A stretch of DNA of 64,000 nucleotides from assembly GCA_010094025.1 (NCBI GenBank), contig ML991791.1, positions 186,001-250,000 on the forward strand, read 5' to 3'. The stretch's first letter is position 1. Every line of letters begins with the position of its first letter. The notes under the pieces were generated by a model. That model made no database searches. It had not been told where the DNA came from and saw nothing but the letters and a program-made list of their open reading frames with translations. This DNA is from Viridothelium virens (lineage: Eukaryota > Ascomycota > Dothideomycetes > Trypetheliales > Trypetheliaceae). This document shows positions 42,439 to 54,067 of the stretch, in pieces. The translations under genes and the position numbers were made by a program.

Positions 42439-45400
42439 ATCATCGGGAAAACGTTAATCAACTCAAGTTCCAGTGCGGATGCGGACAGGACCCCATCGCA
42501 ATTGTAGGCTTGGCATGTCGGCTTCCAGGACGCAACAACACGCCGACTGAGTTGTGGAGATTTCTGCGAAATGGAGAACAGGCCGGAATTGAACCGCCGC
42601 CTTCCCGGTTCAACCCTGCTGGACATTATAATGGCTCAAGCAATGGACGCTCAATGGTAATGCCAGGAGGCATGTTCCTGGAAGACGTTGACCTCCGCGA
42701 CCTTGATGCGAAGTTTTTTAAGCTCTCCAACCATGAGGCCCAGTGTATGGACCCTCAGCAGCGGCAGCTATTGGAAGTAGTTTATGAAGGCCTTGAGAAC
42801 GCCGGAATCTCTCTCCAAGAACTCCGAGGCCAGCCGTATGGCTGTTTTGTGGGCTCATATGCATGCGGTAGGTACTTCTATCCTACCTCTGTGCAAGCAT
42901 TCTCTGAGCTCGAAAGACTATGGCGACGCCCAAAATCGTGACCCGGAGGAGCGGGCCTCAGCATACGCCGTGGGAGTTGGCCGTGCAATGCTTAGCAACC
43001 GAATCAGTCACTTTCTTGATCTTAAAGGGCCAAGGTAAGCCCCGCTCAGCGGTGCGCTTCCACGTACTCCATATCAATGATTTCTTGCAGCATGACAATA
43101 GACACAGCCTGCTCAGGAAGCCTGATTGCATTAGATACTGCATGCCGATACCTACAGACCAAGGATGTCGCAGGAGCGATCGTTGGCGCCTGCAACTTGT
43201 ATCTCAGCCCAGAACATGCCATGGATAGCTTTGCCATCAATGGAGCAGGGTCGCCTACCGGACGCTGTCATACGTTTGATGCTAAAGCAGACGGCTATAT
43301 TAAGTCAGAAGCTGTGAACATGGTGATTCTCAAGCGCCTTGAGGATGCGATCCGAGATAATGATCCCATAAGAGCTGTCATTCGAGGCTCCGCAACCAAC
43401 AGTGACGGCTGGACTGCAGGCATTGCGAGCCCCAATGCTGTTGCCCAAGCCACGGTAATCAAACAGGCCTACATCAATGCGGGCATATCTGATCTCACCT
43501 CGACCTCCTATATTGAGTGCCATGGAACCGGTACAAAGGCCGGAGACGTGATCGAAGTTGAGGGTCTCGCAAAGGTCTTTTCGAGACATCTTTCGTCTAC
43601 GCGTCCATTGCGGATTGGATCTGTGAGTCTCGCGTTTGCTTTCAAATGTAGTTCACTGACGGTCTTGTTAACAATGATATAGATCAAGAGTAACATAGGA
43701 CATTCAGAGCCGGCTGCTGGGCTCTCCGGCCTCATCAAAGTTATTCTTTCCTTGGAAAATAGTGAGATACCCGGTAACCCAACTTTCAAGACTCCGAACC
43801 CCAAGATCGATTTCCAGACCCTGAAATTCCAGGTCTCAAATGAGCGCAAAATGTGGCCAACGGTGCCCTTTCGTAGAGCTGGTGTAAGCTCCTTTGGATA
43901 CGGAGGCTCAAATGTGCATGCGATTGTGGACGAGGCCGGTCACGCCTTGGTGGGCATGGAGCTTCCTCACATATCTTCTTACGTCAACGAGGACACCGTG
44001 GATATTTTCGACGAAAGGAGAATTAGCGATAGACCTTACGTTCTAGTATTCTCTGCTAATGAGGAACAGTCTTTGCGAACATATTTACAGAGCCTCGATA
44101 GGCACTTATCGTATCCTGGTGTCAAAGTGCAGTTGAATGATCTGGCCTATACCCTTTCTGAGCGTAGAACCCATCACTTTCATCGTGCTTACTTAATTAC
44201 GAATGAGTGCTCTATTGATCGAAATGCTCTCGTATTTGGTAAAATGCGCTCGAACCCCCGGATCGGCCTTGTATTTACCGGACAAGGGGCGCAGTGGCCA
44301 CAAATGGGGTTGAGTCTTTGCGAACATTTTCCAATTGCGAGAGAAGTAATTAAAAGCTTGGATAAGACTTTACGCAGTCTTTCAAATGGTCCTTGTTGGT
44401 CAGCTTATGGTGAGCGTCTTCCTATCCGTTAGGATTGCCCAATAATCTGACGATACAGACGAACTCACCTCACCACGATCCAAGAGTCATATCCAATTAC
44501 CGGAATTCTCTCAGCCTCTGGTCACAATCCTCCAAATAGCGATCCTAAGCGTATTGAAGTCCTGGGGTATCGAATGGTGCGCCGTAACAGGACACTCTTC
44601 CGGAGAGATTGCCTGCGCTGTTGCGGCAGGTTTACTCTCGCCTGAAGAAGCCGTCAAAGTTGCTTACTATAGGGGTCTCCTCTCGGACTCGTTGAGGAGC
44701 GAGAAGAAGTCGACTGGAATGCTTGCCGTTGGGCTTGGGTCTTATCAAGCTAAGCAATATATCTCAAGCGCTCATCAGGTTGACATCGCTTGCTTTAACA
44801 GTCCTTCGACTTGCACGCTGTCTGGAGAAATAACCGATTTGGAGAAGATCCAAGCGAATGTCACAGGTGAAGGCCATTTTGCTCGCATGCTTTTAGTTGA
44901 TCTTGCCTATCACTCCAGGTTTATTAGACCAGCTGCGTCACACTACGAAGAGCTGCTCCGCCAGAACTGTTTACTTCCGAACCCTTCGCGCATACCTTCT
45001 CCAATATCAATGTTCTCTTCGGTCACGGGTGGAATAATGAACGACTGTTGTGATACAAGCTATTGGGTGAACAATATGGTCTCGCCTGTCAAGTTCAGAG
45101 AGGCAGTAGAGGCAATGCAGACGCATCAGGACAGTCCGGACATTCTCATCGAGATCGGACCAAGTGGTGGACTTGCTGGACCCCTCTCGCAGATCAGGCA
45201 ATGCCTTCCAGATGATGCCAAGAGGTTCGAGTACCTTGCTGCATACCGCCGGGGTGAATCATCGGGGTCCGCCCTATTCGATCTCGCGGGAAAGTTGTTC
45301 ATCTCTGGTAGTGCGATCGATTTCTCAGAAGTAAATCGCAATAGCAAGGAACATGTACCTCGCACGATCGTTGACCTACCGAATTATGCCTGGGACCATC

Positions 45401-48400
45401 GTACAAAGTTCTGGAAAGAGAACGAATCCAGCAAGGATTGGAGGTTTCGACGCTTCATTCATCACGATCTTCTGGGTAGCAAGATCCTGGGCGTTCCCTG
45501 GACCTTACCGGTGTGGAAGAAATCTCTTGGAACCAGCCACGTTCCATGGCTCAAGGATCACATGGTAAGTTTTGACATACAGCAATATGTATAGATCGCT
45601 TATCAGTGCCAGCTTGGAAGTGACATTGTCTTCCCCGCAGCTGGCTATATAGCCATGGCCGTCGAGGCGATCTTTCAAAAGAGCGTTTCGCTTGCTTCAG
45701 TCGACCCAAATACATCATGTACGGGGCTTAGTTACCGCCTCCGGGATGTCTCATTCTCTTCTGCATTGGTTTTTACGATGTCTGGATCAGAAGAGAAGCT
45801 GACATTGACGCTTTATTCTCCTTCCGGGGACAAAGATTCCTGGCACAATTTTAAAATCTCTTCTTCGTTAGATGGTGTCGTGGCCGACCACTGCAGTGGT
45901 CAGATACGAGTTCTAAACCGTTCTGCTACAGGTATGTGTTCGGTCTGGCCCAGCTGCGAGTGGCCCATGAATCTCGCTGATATGGAACAGATGACTACGC
46001 TGCCGACCTAACGCCGCTTCGACACGCGTTGCCTGCCTCGATGTGGTATAAAGCGATGAAGGATGTGGGATACTCGTTCGGGCCCGCTTTTCAGAAACAG
46101 CTTGAAATCGAGTCGGCATGCGGCTCGCGGAACAACCGCGCTCGCCTTTCTCTCCTTCCTTCAAAGACGGAAGAGGTGGAGTCCTCCTATCCGCTACATC
46201 CCACAGTCTTAGACTCTTGCTTCCAAAGCGGGGCAGCTTCACTGTGGCAGGGTCTGCGAGCTTCAGTGGATGAGCTTTTGATTCCATCTCACATCGATAA
46301 CCTCACAATCATAGCTCAGGAGTCAGCTCCTGTTGATGGCATTGCTATTTCCTCTGCTGAATATGTCGGGATTGGAAGTAAATACCATGCTCAGAACTAT
46401 GCTACAAACACTAGGGTCTATAACTCTGAAGATGGCCATTTATTGCTAAAAATGACCGGCCTGCACTACAGCAAGCTTGAGACTAGAAATGATGCCCGAG
46501 CTACTCCGATGTACGCCTGTGTTGACTGGCATCCCGATATTTCTCTTGCCTCACGAGATCAGTTCGAACACGTAGTAGGCGAAATTAACATACCTGAGTC
46601 CGGAGTCCTGCAGCTCGATAAATCTGACCGTTTGCGGAAGATCATGGATCTGGTTCTACACAAGAGACCCAAGCCGAGAATCCTGGAGCTGAACCTGCTA
46701 GCTCGATCTAATAGTCTGTGGCTTGACATCTATGAGCATCAAGGTCTGAATTTTCGAGAATGTCATATCTTTCTTTCCACGCATGAGGCTGTTCTAGATG
46801 CCCAAGAACGTTACCGCAGTATTCGTGGCACAGGATTGAGGATCGCTGAATTTACAGACTTTGCTCAGACTTCTGTCGAGGAAGACGAGTTGTATGATGT
46901 ACTAACGCTTTCTATGGTATGTCGCTGATCCTGCTACTTGGTACTGGCTAACGCATATGTTTGATCAGCAATCCTCCTCTAGGGAATCATTGGAAACCAC
47001 ACTCGAGGACGTGGGGAAAATACTTAGAAAGGACGGAATATTACTCTTACTGATCCATGAAGCACCGTACAACAACTCAATGCCAGTGCCTAATGGCAAC
47101 GTGAGTAGCACCTTGAAGACACTGAGTCACGTTCTTACTGAAATCCATAGGCTGTCAAGAGTTTCGACCACAATTCAAATCTCCCATCCATCAGACCATT
47201 TCGACCACCATTTCTCGCTCTCAAAGTCCATGCTAATAACGATCATGTGTCTGTGTATATTACCACTGCTCTCTTGGAAAACAAGTCGCCAAGTTTCACT
47301 GAACCGGACATTCACTTTGCCCATTTCAGCTCTCCTGCGAAAGGCGCCTCTCGCGTCATGGACCAAATAGGGAGCTCCAATTACCATTCGATACAGCATC
47401 ACCTTCCATTTACATCAATTCCTCCTCAGAGTACTGTGGTGGTCTTGACCGAAATAGATGTCCCGTTCCTCGCACGCATGACATCAGACCAGTGGGATGG
47501 ACTTAAATATCTTATAATACAGCAATGTCGTATTCTTTGGGTGACTGCTGGCAGTCAAATGGACGTAGCAAACCCTGATCAAGGCATGGCTGCTGGTCTC
47601 ATGAGAACACTACGAAACGAGAACCCTGGCCAGGCAATCGTGACGCTGGATGTGGATTCCAGGACGCCCGATTACATGTTCAAACCAATCGGACACATGA
47701 TAGGCTGCTTGAACGGAGCTGTCGTTCTCGAAGACTGCGAATATGTAGAGCGTAGTGGAGTTCTCCATGTCTCAAGAGTCAAGCAGGATGAAGAACTAAA
47801 CGGTTTCGAAAACGCCCTAATTTCCGGCGCAGAGCCATACTCGACATCTTTCCACAATCATCCAAGGTGCATTAGGTTGACGAGTTCTCGAGTCGGAACT
47901 CTAGATTCTCTTCACTATACTGAAGTCTCAACTGAAGAGATTCCGCTCCAGCAAGACTTCGCCGAGATTGAAGTGCATGCTGCTTCAATGAATTTCAAGG
48001 TAAAATGCAAGGCAGATGATCAAATCGCTGCTAAGTCTTAATAGGATGTCGCAACTGTGATGGGACTCGTTCCGGCAGATGCATCTCTCATTGGACTTGA
48101 TGGCGCGGGCATAATTCGTCGCTTCCATCCAGAGTATACCGGCCCACTGCACGTTGGACAGCGAGTACTTGTTACCCGAAAGGGCTGTTTCTCTAATCTC
48201 GTCCAAACCCCTGTCGACGGCCTTCATCCATTGCCAGACTGGATGACATTTGAGGTAAGCCATTACGTCTTTTGTGGATCGCACACTCATCACCAGACTA
48301 GGATGCCTCGACTTTGCCGTCCGTCTATCGAGTGTGTGTTTATGGACTTCTCGATCTTGCGAATCTTCGGCAAGGCCAGGTACAGAATGCCCCCCAAACC

Positions 48401-50417
48401 CTTGATCAGCTCGGTTTGCTGATTATAGCAGTCCATACTGATTCACTCCGGTGCGGGTGGTGTTGGTATAGCCGCCATTCAAATCTGCCAGCATTATGGC
48501 TTAAAGGTATGGCTTCTATTCCGAGTAGTAAACAGAGAAATTTACATAAACGGCAGATCTACACAACTGTTGGAAGCAATCATAAGCGCAAGTTCTTGAC
48601 AGAAACCTACGGGATATCTGATGATCGCATTTTTTCCTCGAGGACCACAGAATTTGCATCTAAGCTGATGCGCGCTACCAACGGAAAGGGCGTCGACATT
48701 GTCTTGAACTCTCTTTCTGGAGATATGTTAGATGAGTCATGGCGGTGCATCGCGCAAGATGGTAATTTCATCGAAATCGGCAAGAAAGACTTAGTAAACA
48801 GAGGAAGTCTCTCAATGGAGCCTTTCTGCCGCAACGTCTCCTACAGGGCCATTGACATGTCGCTCGATAACATTCCTTGGCCGGAGACCCAGAGGTGAGT
48901 TGCCTCTCCAGGCTTTACCCTATGTTTCGAAGACGGAAATTGCCTAACCACGTTGATAGATTATTACGACGGATCTTCAAAATGATAGAAGATGGAATTA
49001 TTAAGCCAATAAATCCCCGGAAAATATATTCATTTGCAGACATTGTGGATGCCTTCCGCGATATGCGCTCTGGAAACCACATAGGCAAGATTGTCATTTC
49101 TGACGGTGCAGACCGCACCTGTAAAGTATTGGTTCGTTGTGTTTAGTCTCTATGCTCATATGCGCTCGTTGACTTTTATTTAGGTCCAACCTGCGGTGCC
49201 TTTGCTACAACTTGATCCCAGTGCGGCGTACATCATTGTTGGTGGGCTGAGAGGCCTATGTGGAAGCATCGCAATCCTCCTTGCTCAACATGGTGCAAAG
49301 TATCTTATCACTATGTCTAGAAGTGACCAAACAGATGAGAGATCACAATCTGTCCTCTTCAACCTCAAATCACTTGGTGCTGAGGTACAATGTGTAAAGG
49401 GGGATGTCACGGTCATGGAAGACGTACAGCGTTTATTTGGAAGCTCCGCTCGTCCAATCAAGGGCATTATTCAAGGTGCCATGGTCTTACGGGTATGTCA
49501 GCCTCTTACTTCCCCAAGGGTGACATCCGTATCTGTCTCAGAGCTAACAAAGCTGTCTCCAGGATAAGATATTTTCGTCGATGAGTATTCAAGAATGGCA
49601 ACAGTGCATACGATGCAAAGTCCAAGGTACTTGGAACCTTCATAATGCTTCACTCCAACACAACTCGACTCTAGATTTCTTCCTACTCCTATCCAGTCTC
49701 TCCGGTATTGTTGGTCACCTGGCGCAAGCCAATTACGCTGCCGCCAATGCCTTTCTAAACTCCTTTGCCATATATCGACAAAAATTAGGTCTTCGTGCCT
49801 GCTCGGTTGACTTGGGAGCAATCGAAGACGTCGGGTACCTCAGTGAACGCACTGAGCTCGCTGAAAGAGTTGATGCCCGGAGCTTCAGTGGCATCAACGA
49901 GAATCAACTTCACAAGATCATCTATGTTTCGATTCTGCAGCAAACGCACTGCACAACTCCGGTCGCAATACCCAGTGAAATAGTCACTGGCATTATCTTC
50001 CCGCAACCCTCAGATTCGTCTCTGCGACACGATGTCCGCTTTGCAAGCCTATTCGGGACCTCATACGACACCAGCTCTCATTCCAACGATGATACCGGTT
50101 CTTCTCGCGGTCATGTGCAAGCATTTCTTAATCTTCTGAAAGCCGAGACTAGCCGAAATACGCTAGTAGGCGCTGCTTTGGAGCTAATGAACCGTCAATT
50201 GATGAAGCTACTACGTCTAGACGAGCCAATTGAGGTCGATCGCCCCTTGTCCGGATATGGCATCGATTCACTGACAGCTGTTGAGTTTCGTAATTGGATG
50301 AGGACAGAATTAGGAGTCGAAAGCACCACGTTGGAGATCATCGGAGCAAAGACGCTCAACGCTCTTTGTGAGGGGGTTGTTGCGAAGTTAATTGCTGGCA
50401 ATGAACACAGAAGTTGA
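42399..50417 (+). CDS. highly reducing polyketide synthase (KS-AT-DH-MT0-ER-KR-ACP)
   Basis: Sixteen exons (15 introns of 45-70 nt) give 2402 residues with every junction in phase. [10 protein letters not shown] (Cys203), HGTGT (His340), NIGHSE (His380). [18 protein letters not shown] (Ser662). [16 protein letters not shown] (His983) and [11 protein letters not shown] short methyltransferase-like region follows without a recognisable SAM-binding GxGxG, so methylation is unlikely. [13 protein letters not shown] (about 1827). [12 protein letters not shown] and [10 protein letters not shown] (Tyr2176). [14 protein letters not shown] (Ser2354), ending 48 residues later with no thioesterase, reductase or condensation domain. 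Exon starts: 42399, 42917, 43091, 43683, 44459, 45613, 45991, 46969, 47151, 48045, 48302, 48432, 48557, 48960, 49184, 49563. Exon ends: 42867, 43034, 43622, 44409, 45564, 45931, 46916, 47100, 47999, 48254, 48379, 48506, 48894, 49125, 49492, 50417. It builds a linear reduced polyketide in the cytosol. Confidence 0.95.
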
Positions 50418-50973
50418 TGTTTGCGACTCTGGGAGTTCGTATGTTCGCGGCTCTGCCCTTTTAGAAGGCCTGTACGGAATGTTGGCGAGCCTTTACTCTG
50501 GGATGATTTAGAGATAGCTTGGCCAAGACAAAGGAACATAACTTCCTCACACGCCTGAGCACATTATCATTTCAAGGCTATCCTTGCTCTATATCTCTCA
50601 AACCAGTTGTCGGCACAAGTGCCCAGAGGCTGAGATGCATTCAGACTTGAGTGCATTGCTTTTTATCCAAACGGGAATGGCGCAGCCAACTTAATCCAAG
50701 TAGCGTTATCACACAAGATGCAACTGTACTCTAGGAATACCACCTTGCTTGAAACAGATGGTCTTTGCCTTTCGGCTCACAGATTGGGCCGGTAACCGAG
50801 CAACCCCGTCCAGATCCTTATAATGATTTCTCTTCTGGAGCGACTTATAAGCGCCACGACTGTCTCCAGTATCACAAGGGATGTACAATCAGTTCTGTAG
50901 GTCCTTTTCTGACCATCAATACCAAACTCTGCGCTAGCAGAGAAGCTGCAGCATCATGGAGATTTGGTAAGAT
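50418..50973. other. intergenic between convergent genes
   Basis: 550 bp between the PKS stop and the 3' end of the next gene. No feature seen. Confidence 0.45.
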
Positions 50974-53319
50974 TCAGCGTAGAAGTCTCGAATGGGACAG
51001 TGCAGTCGTCTGGATCAAGCGCCGGGGAGTATTGCTCTTCGGTTTCACTTGTGCCTCTGCGCAGCTTAGACAGCAGCTAGATACATCGCGTATAACCGAG
51101 CCCATAGCGGAAAGTGCAACGGCGACATTAAATTTAATACGATCATCAAGAATATAAGTGGCTTGCACTGCTGCCTCGTGCCCAATAGAGTCGGCCCAGC
51201 ATGCGAGAATGTCGTCAAACATATAGGTTTGAAGACGACTGGACGTTTCACTGCCGGACGAATGTGTGCATCGTGGAAATTGAGAACGCATAAGTCCAGA
51301 TAAAGCTTGTACAGGATCTATCAGTCTTAAATGCGTCGCAGTCTTAACAAAAGTTACAAGGCGATACGTAGCGGATTGTACTCGAAAGATAGCCGTACTA
51401 AACTCAGCTCGAGTATTGTCTTCACTCGAGAATGTCGAATCAGGAATCTCGCTTAGGGATTGAGTAATTGGCGATGGCTGCTCAGACTGCAGAAAAGCAA
51501 GTTCTTCTGGAAGCCCTTTGATATTTCCTTCAAAAAGCTCCAATCCGAAGCAGCCTTTGACTCTTATTGCCTGCTGCAAATCCACCCAGGGGACAACAGC
51601 GACGTAACAACCATACTGAGAGGCGATAAGGGATTTTCCCCTATTGACATGAGTGGGTGTATGACCCATATCTTTTGGAGTTTTGAGTGTCTCGAAGGGT
51701 ATTCCGGATGCCGTGCAAGAGAATACCCTGAACCAGTCGTTCCATGCTATCTGCTGGTGCTGCAGGAGGCTATCGAATAACTCTACCACAGCTCTAGCCA
51801 TGTCCTGCCGATTAGAAAGTCCAGAGACATCCTTTGCACCGAGGCCGTCAGAGATCGCATGTGCTATCAGGACAAGTAGCTCTTCGCAAGCGAGGTACCG
51901 TAAACACCCGGCCTTCGAATCGTCCATCGACCCGTTGGTTTCACAGACAGAACAAGTACATCTTTTCTGTATTGCGTCTAGCATATCCAATACCATAGGA
52001 AAACAATTCAAAATTCTAGAAAGCTTTGATAGTGGGTCATGGGACCCTGAAAGAGGCTCCAGGTGGTCATTATCATCTTGATCGTCATCAAGAGGACGCT
52101 TGAAAATAGGAGCGGAAGACTCAATATGCCCGGTCTGTTTCTGCATTAAACCAGGGTGTCTGAGAAGGAGATCGCGAACTCGCAGAGAGCCAGAGCTACC
52201 GTCCGATGTTGCCTTGAAAGATGGCTGAGCAAACCGTAAGTCCTCATATTCTAATGCTATGTCCAATAGCCACGAGGTCATCTTTTTGGCAACTGCGCAG
52301 ATATGGTTGCTCTCGGAACGATTGAGGCCTATATCTTTGAAGGGTCCGTGAATAGAATCGGCCGTTGGACCTTCGAGATACAGTGGCTTTCTTCGGGCGC
52401 TCTGGGGCCTTGGAATTTCTGGAGGAGCATCATCCGGACTGAGTCCCTTCATGAAGACTTTTTTTGTGCCATCGCCTGTGGCTATCGAGGCTTCAATAGA
52501 GGTTCTGTTTGAACATACAGCTGCGTCACAGAGCTGATGGATTACTATACGAACAACTTGGGAACTCGGACCAAGTTTCTTGGAAAGTACGATAGCACCA
52601 GCTATAGAGATCTCCAATAGGCCATCGAAGTGATAGAAGAGCCATGTTGTGACATCGCCAATGAAATAATCACTCAAAAGCAATACGCCTTCTCTAGTTC
52701 GCTGAATACCCATCACAATGGCTGCAAACTCCCGATCCAAAATCACATGGGGGTGCAATGAACGCAGTTCGTCGGGTAGAGGTCCGACCTGGTGGCCAGT
52801 ATTCACCACGTTAACTAGAATGCTCTCAACAATCTTCGACATAACAGCCTTAATGGGATCCCGTTGCGCCTGATAGAGCAATGATACTCCATGTTGGTTC
52901 TCGCCACTGTCTAACATCATAGAACAGAGGATATCTGTTGTCCCCTCCGGGTCCCAGTAATTGGTCAATACCGAGACAGTTGAGACTAAGTAGCAAAAGT
53001 CTACGTCACGTGCCATCATTCGCCCAAGCGACGCGGATATAACAAGGTTGAGCGGGGCGCCTTTGAGGAGGCCTTTTAAGCCCTGGTCACTCTCCTCGAT
53101 TGAGTCTCGAATGACTAGGCCATTCTCATTGGGATAAGCAAGACCTCGTGCTTGCTTTGCGCATGTGGCAAAACTCAACTCATCAATCCGTTCTCGGGCC
53201 AGCCACTTGATGAGATCCTGCGTAGATTTTGCGACTGCGCTGGCAGGATCGGCTGCTCTGACCAATGCACTCATCAGGTCAAACGACCGGGCAATGAGAG
53301 TCATGCTGCTTTGAGACAT
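50974..53319 (-). CDS. uncharacterised 781-residue fungal protein
   Basis: Single exon of 781 residues from the ATG at 53319, with even coding quality throughout. No signal peptide, transmembrane segment or known catalytic motif is evident. A Cys cluster CTCSVCETNG with GCLRYLACEELLVLIAHAISDGLGAKDVSG in the middle and CCLSCAEAQ near the C-terminus are the most distinctive parts. The first block resembles a sequence pattern seen in large uncharacterised fungal proteins, recalled from memory, not searched. It lies tail-to-tail with the PKS; whether it belongs to the cluster is open. Confidence 0.75.
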   Translation of the reverse strand: MSQSSMTLIARSFDLMSALVRAADPASAVAKSTQDLIKWLARERIDELSFATCAKQARGLAYPNENGLVIRDSIEESDQGLKGLLKGAPLNLVISASLGRMMARDVDFCYLVSTVSVLTNYWDPEGTTDILCSMMLDSGENQHGVSLLYQAQRDPIKAVMSKIVESILVNVVNTGHQVGPLPDELRSLHPHVILDREFAAIVMGIQRTREGVLLLSDYFIGDVTTWLFYHFDGLLEISIAGAIVLSKKLGPSSQVVRIVIHQLCDAAVCSNRTSIEASIATGDGTKKVFMKGLSPDDAPPEIPRPQSARRKPLYLEGPTADSIHGPFKDIGLNRSESNHICAVAKKMTSWLLDIALEYEDLRFAQPSFKATSDGSSGSLRVRDLLLRHPGLMQKQTGHIESSAPIFKRPLDDDQDDNDHLEPLSGSHDPLSKLSRILNCFPMVLDMLDAIQKRCTCSVCETNGSMDDSKAGCLRYLACEELLVLIAHAISDGLGAKDVSGLSNRQDMARAVVELFDSLLQHQQIAWNDWFRVFSCTASGIPFETLKTPKDMGHTPTHVNRGKSLIASQYGCYVAVVPWVDLQQAIRVKGCFGLELFEGNIKGLPEELAFLQSEQPSPITQSLSEIPDSTFSSEDNTRAEFSTAIFRVQSATYRLVTFVKTATHLRLIDPVQALSGLMRSQFPRCTHSSGSETSSRLQTYMFDDILACWADSIGHEAAVQATYILDDRIKFNVAVALSAMGSVIRDVSSCCLSCAEAQVKPKSNTPRRLIQTTALSHSRLLR

Positions 53320-54067
53320 AGTCGAAGGGTAGAAATAGTCTCGATATATCGAGTCAGATTTGCTCGTAAATTCAAGTTTGTGGTGAGCAAGCTTAACTGC
53401 TTGATAGATATTGAGAGAATTGAAGGAGGACCAATCTTCTGATACTCTTAATTCTTTTTAACAAAATCAGGTCGATACACAACAATGCCAAGGAGTATGA
53501 CTGGATTAGATGAGATGAAAGACATTTTCAATTAGGCAGCAGTGAAGAGGATGAGCCTTAGGCTGCAAAGAATCACGGTTTGAAAGGATACTCTACGGGT
53601 GCTCAGCCTGGAGGTTGATCGCCTCGATCGGGCTAGCTGATAATCGCCCGAGAAGCGGACAATTTAGCGTGAGTCACTCATAAGGCACGAGAACTCGCTT
53701 GAGGGTGCAGCGGTGAGAATATTAGATAGGGCCAACCATCGGCGTCTATGAAAACATGCTTTAGTCTGCGTGTGTAGAGCCTCGCGAACATAGTCAGTAT
53801 ATAAGAAAGGATGGCTCCCTTTGGCAGGCCGAGTAGCTTCAGTCTGTAGGGAGAGATGTGCAAAGCACAGGTGTTGTGCTGCAGATTATTGAGCGCTCTC
53901 AAATTCGAATCATACAACAGTATAAACAGAAGGGTATCTATGATCTTCTCCTATAGCTTCCGAAGAGAACCTCAATGCAAACATTCCGGCCTCTTCGATT
54001 TCCAGTCCTGTCTCTATAGCATCTCGCTTGGTAACTCAGCCTGACTTCGCATAACCAAATAGTCCAA
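53320..54067. other. intergenic, no gene seen
   Basis: Spacer between the uncharacterised gene start and the nucleoporin 3' end. Short open frames only. Confidence 0.45.

Noticed and set aside
45613-45640. Alternative DH acceptor at 45606 giving DHMCQLG
   Set aside because: The acceptor at 45612 gives [11 protein letters not shown], the spacing usual for HR-PKS dehydratase domains; both are in frame so minor use cannot be excluded.
49184-49260. KR nucleotide-binding loop [10 protein letters not shown] read as an inactivated KR
   Set aside because: The GLxGLCGS variant is, to my recollection, common in fungal HR-PKSs, and the catalytic Tyr2176 region is intact.
53678-54044. Small frames upstream of the nucleoporin 3' end
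   Set aside because: Short, unsupported and on both strands; no signal peptide or Cys pattern of note.
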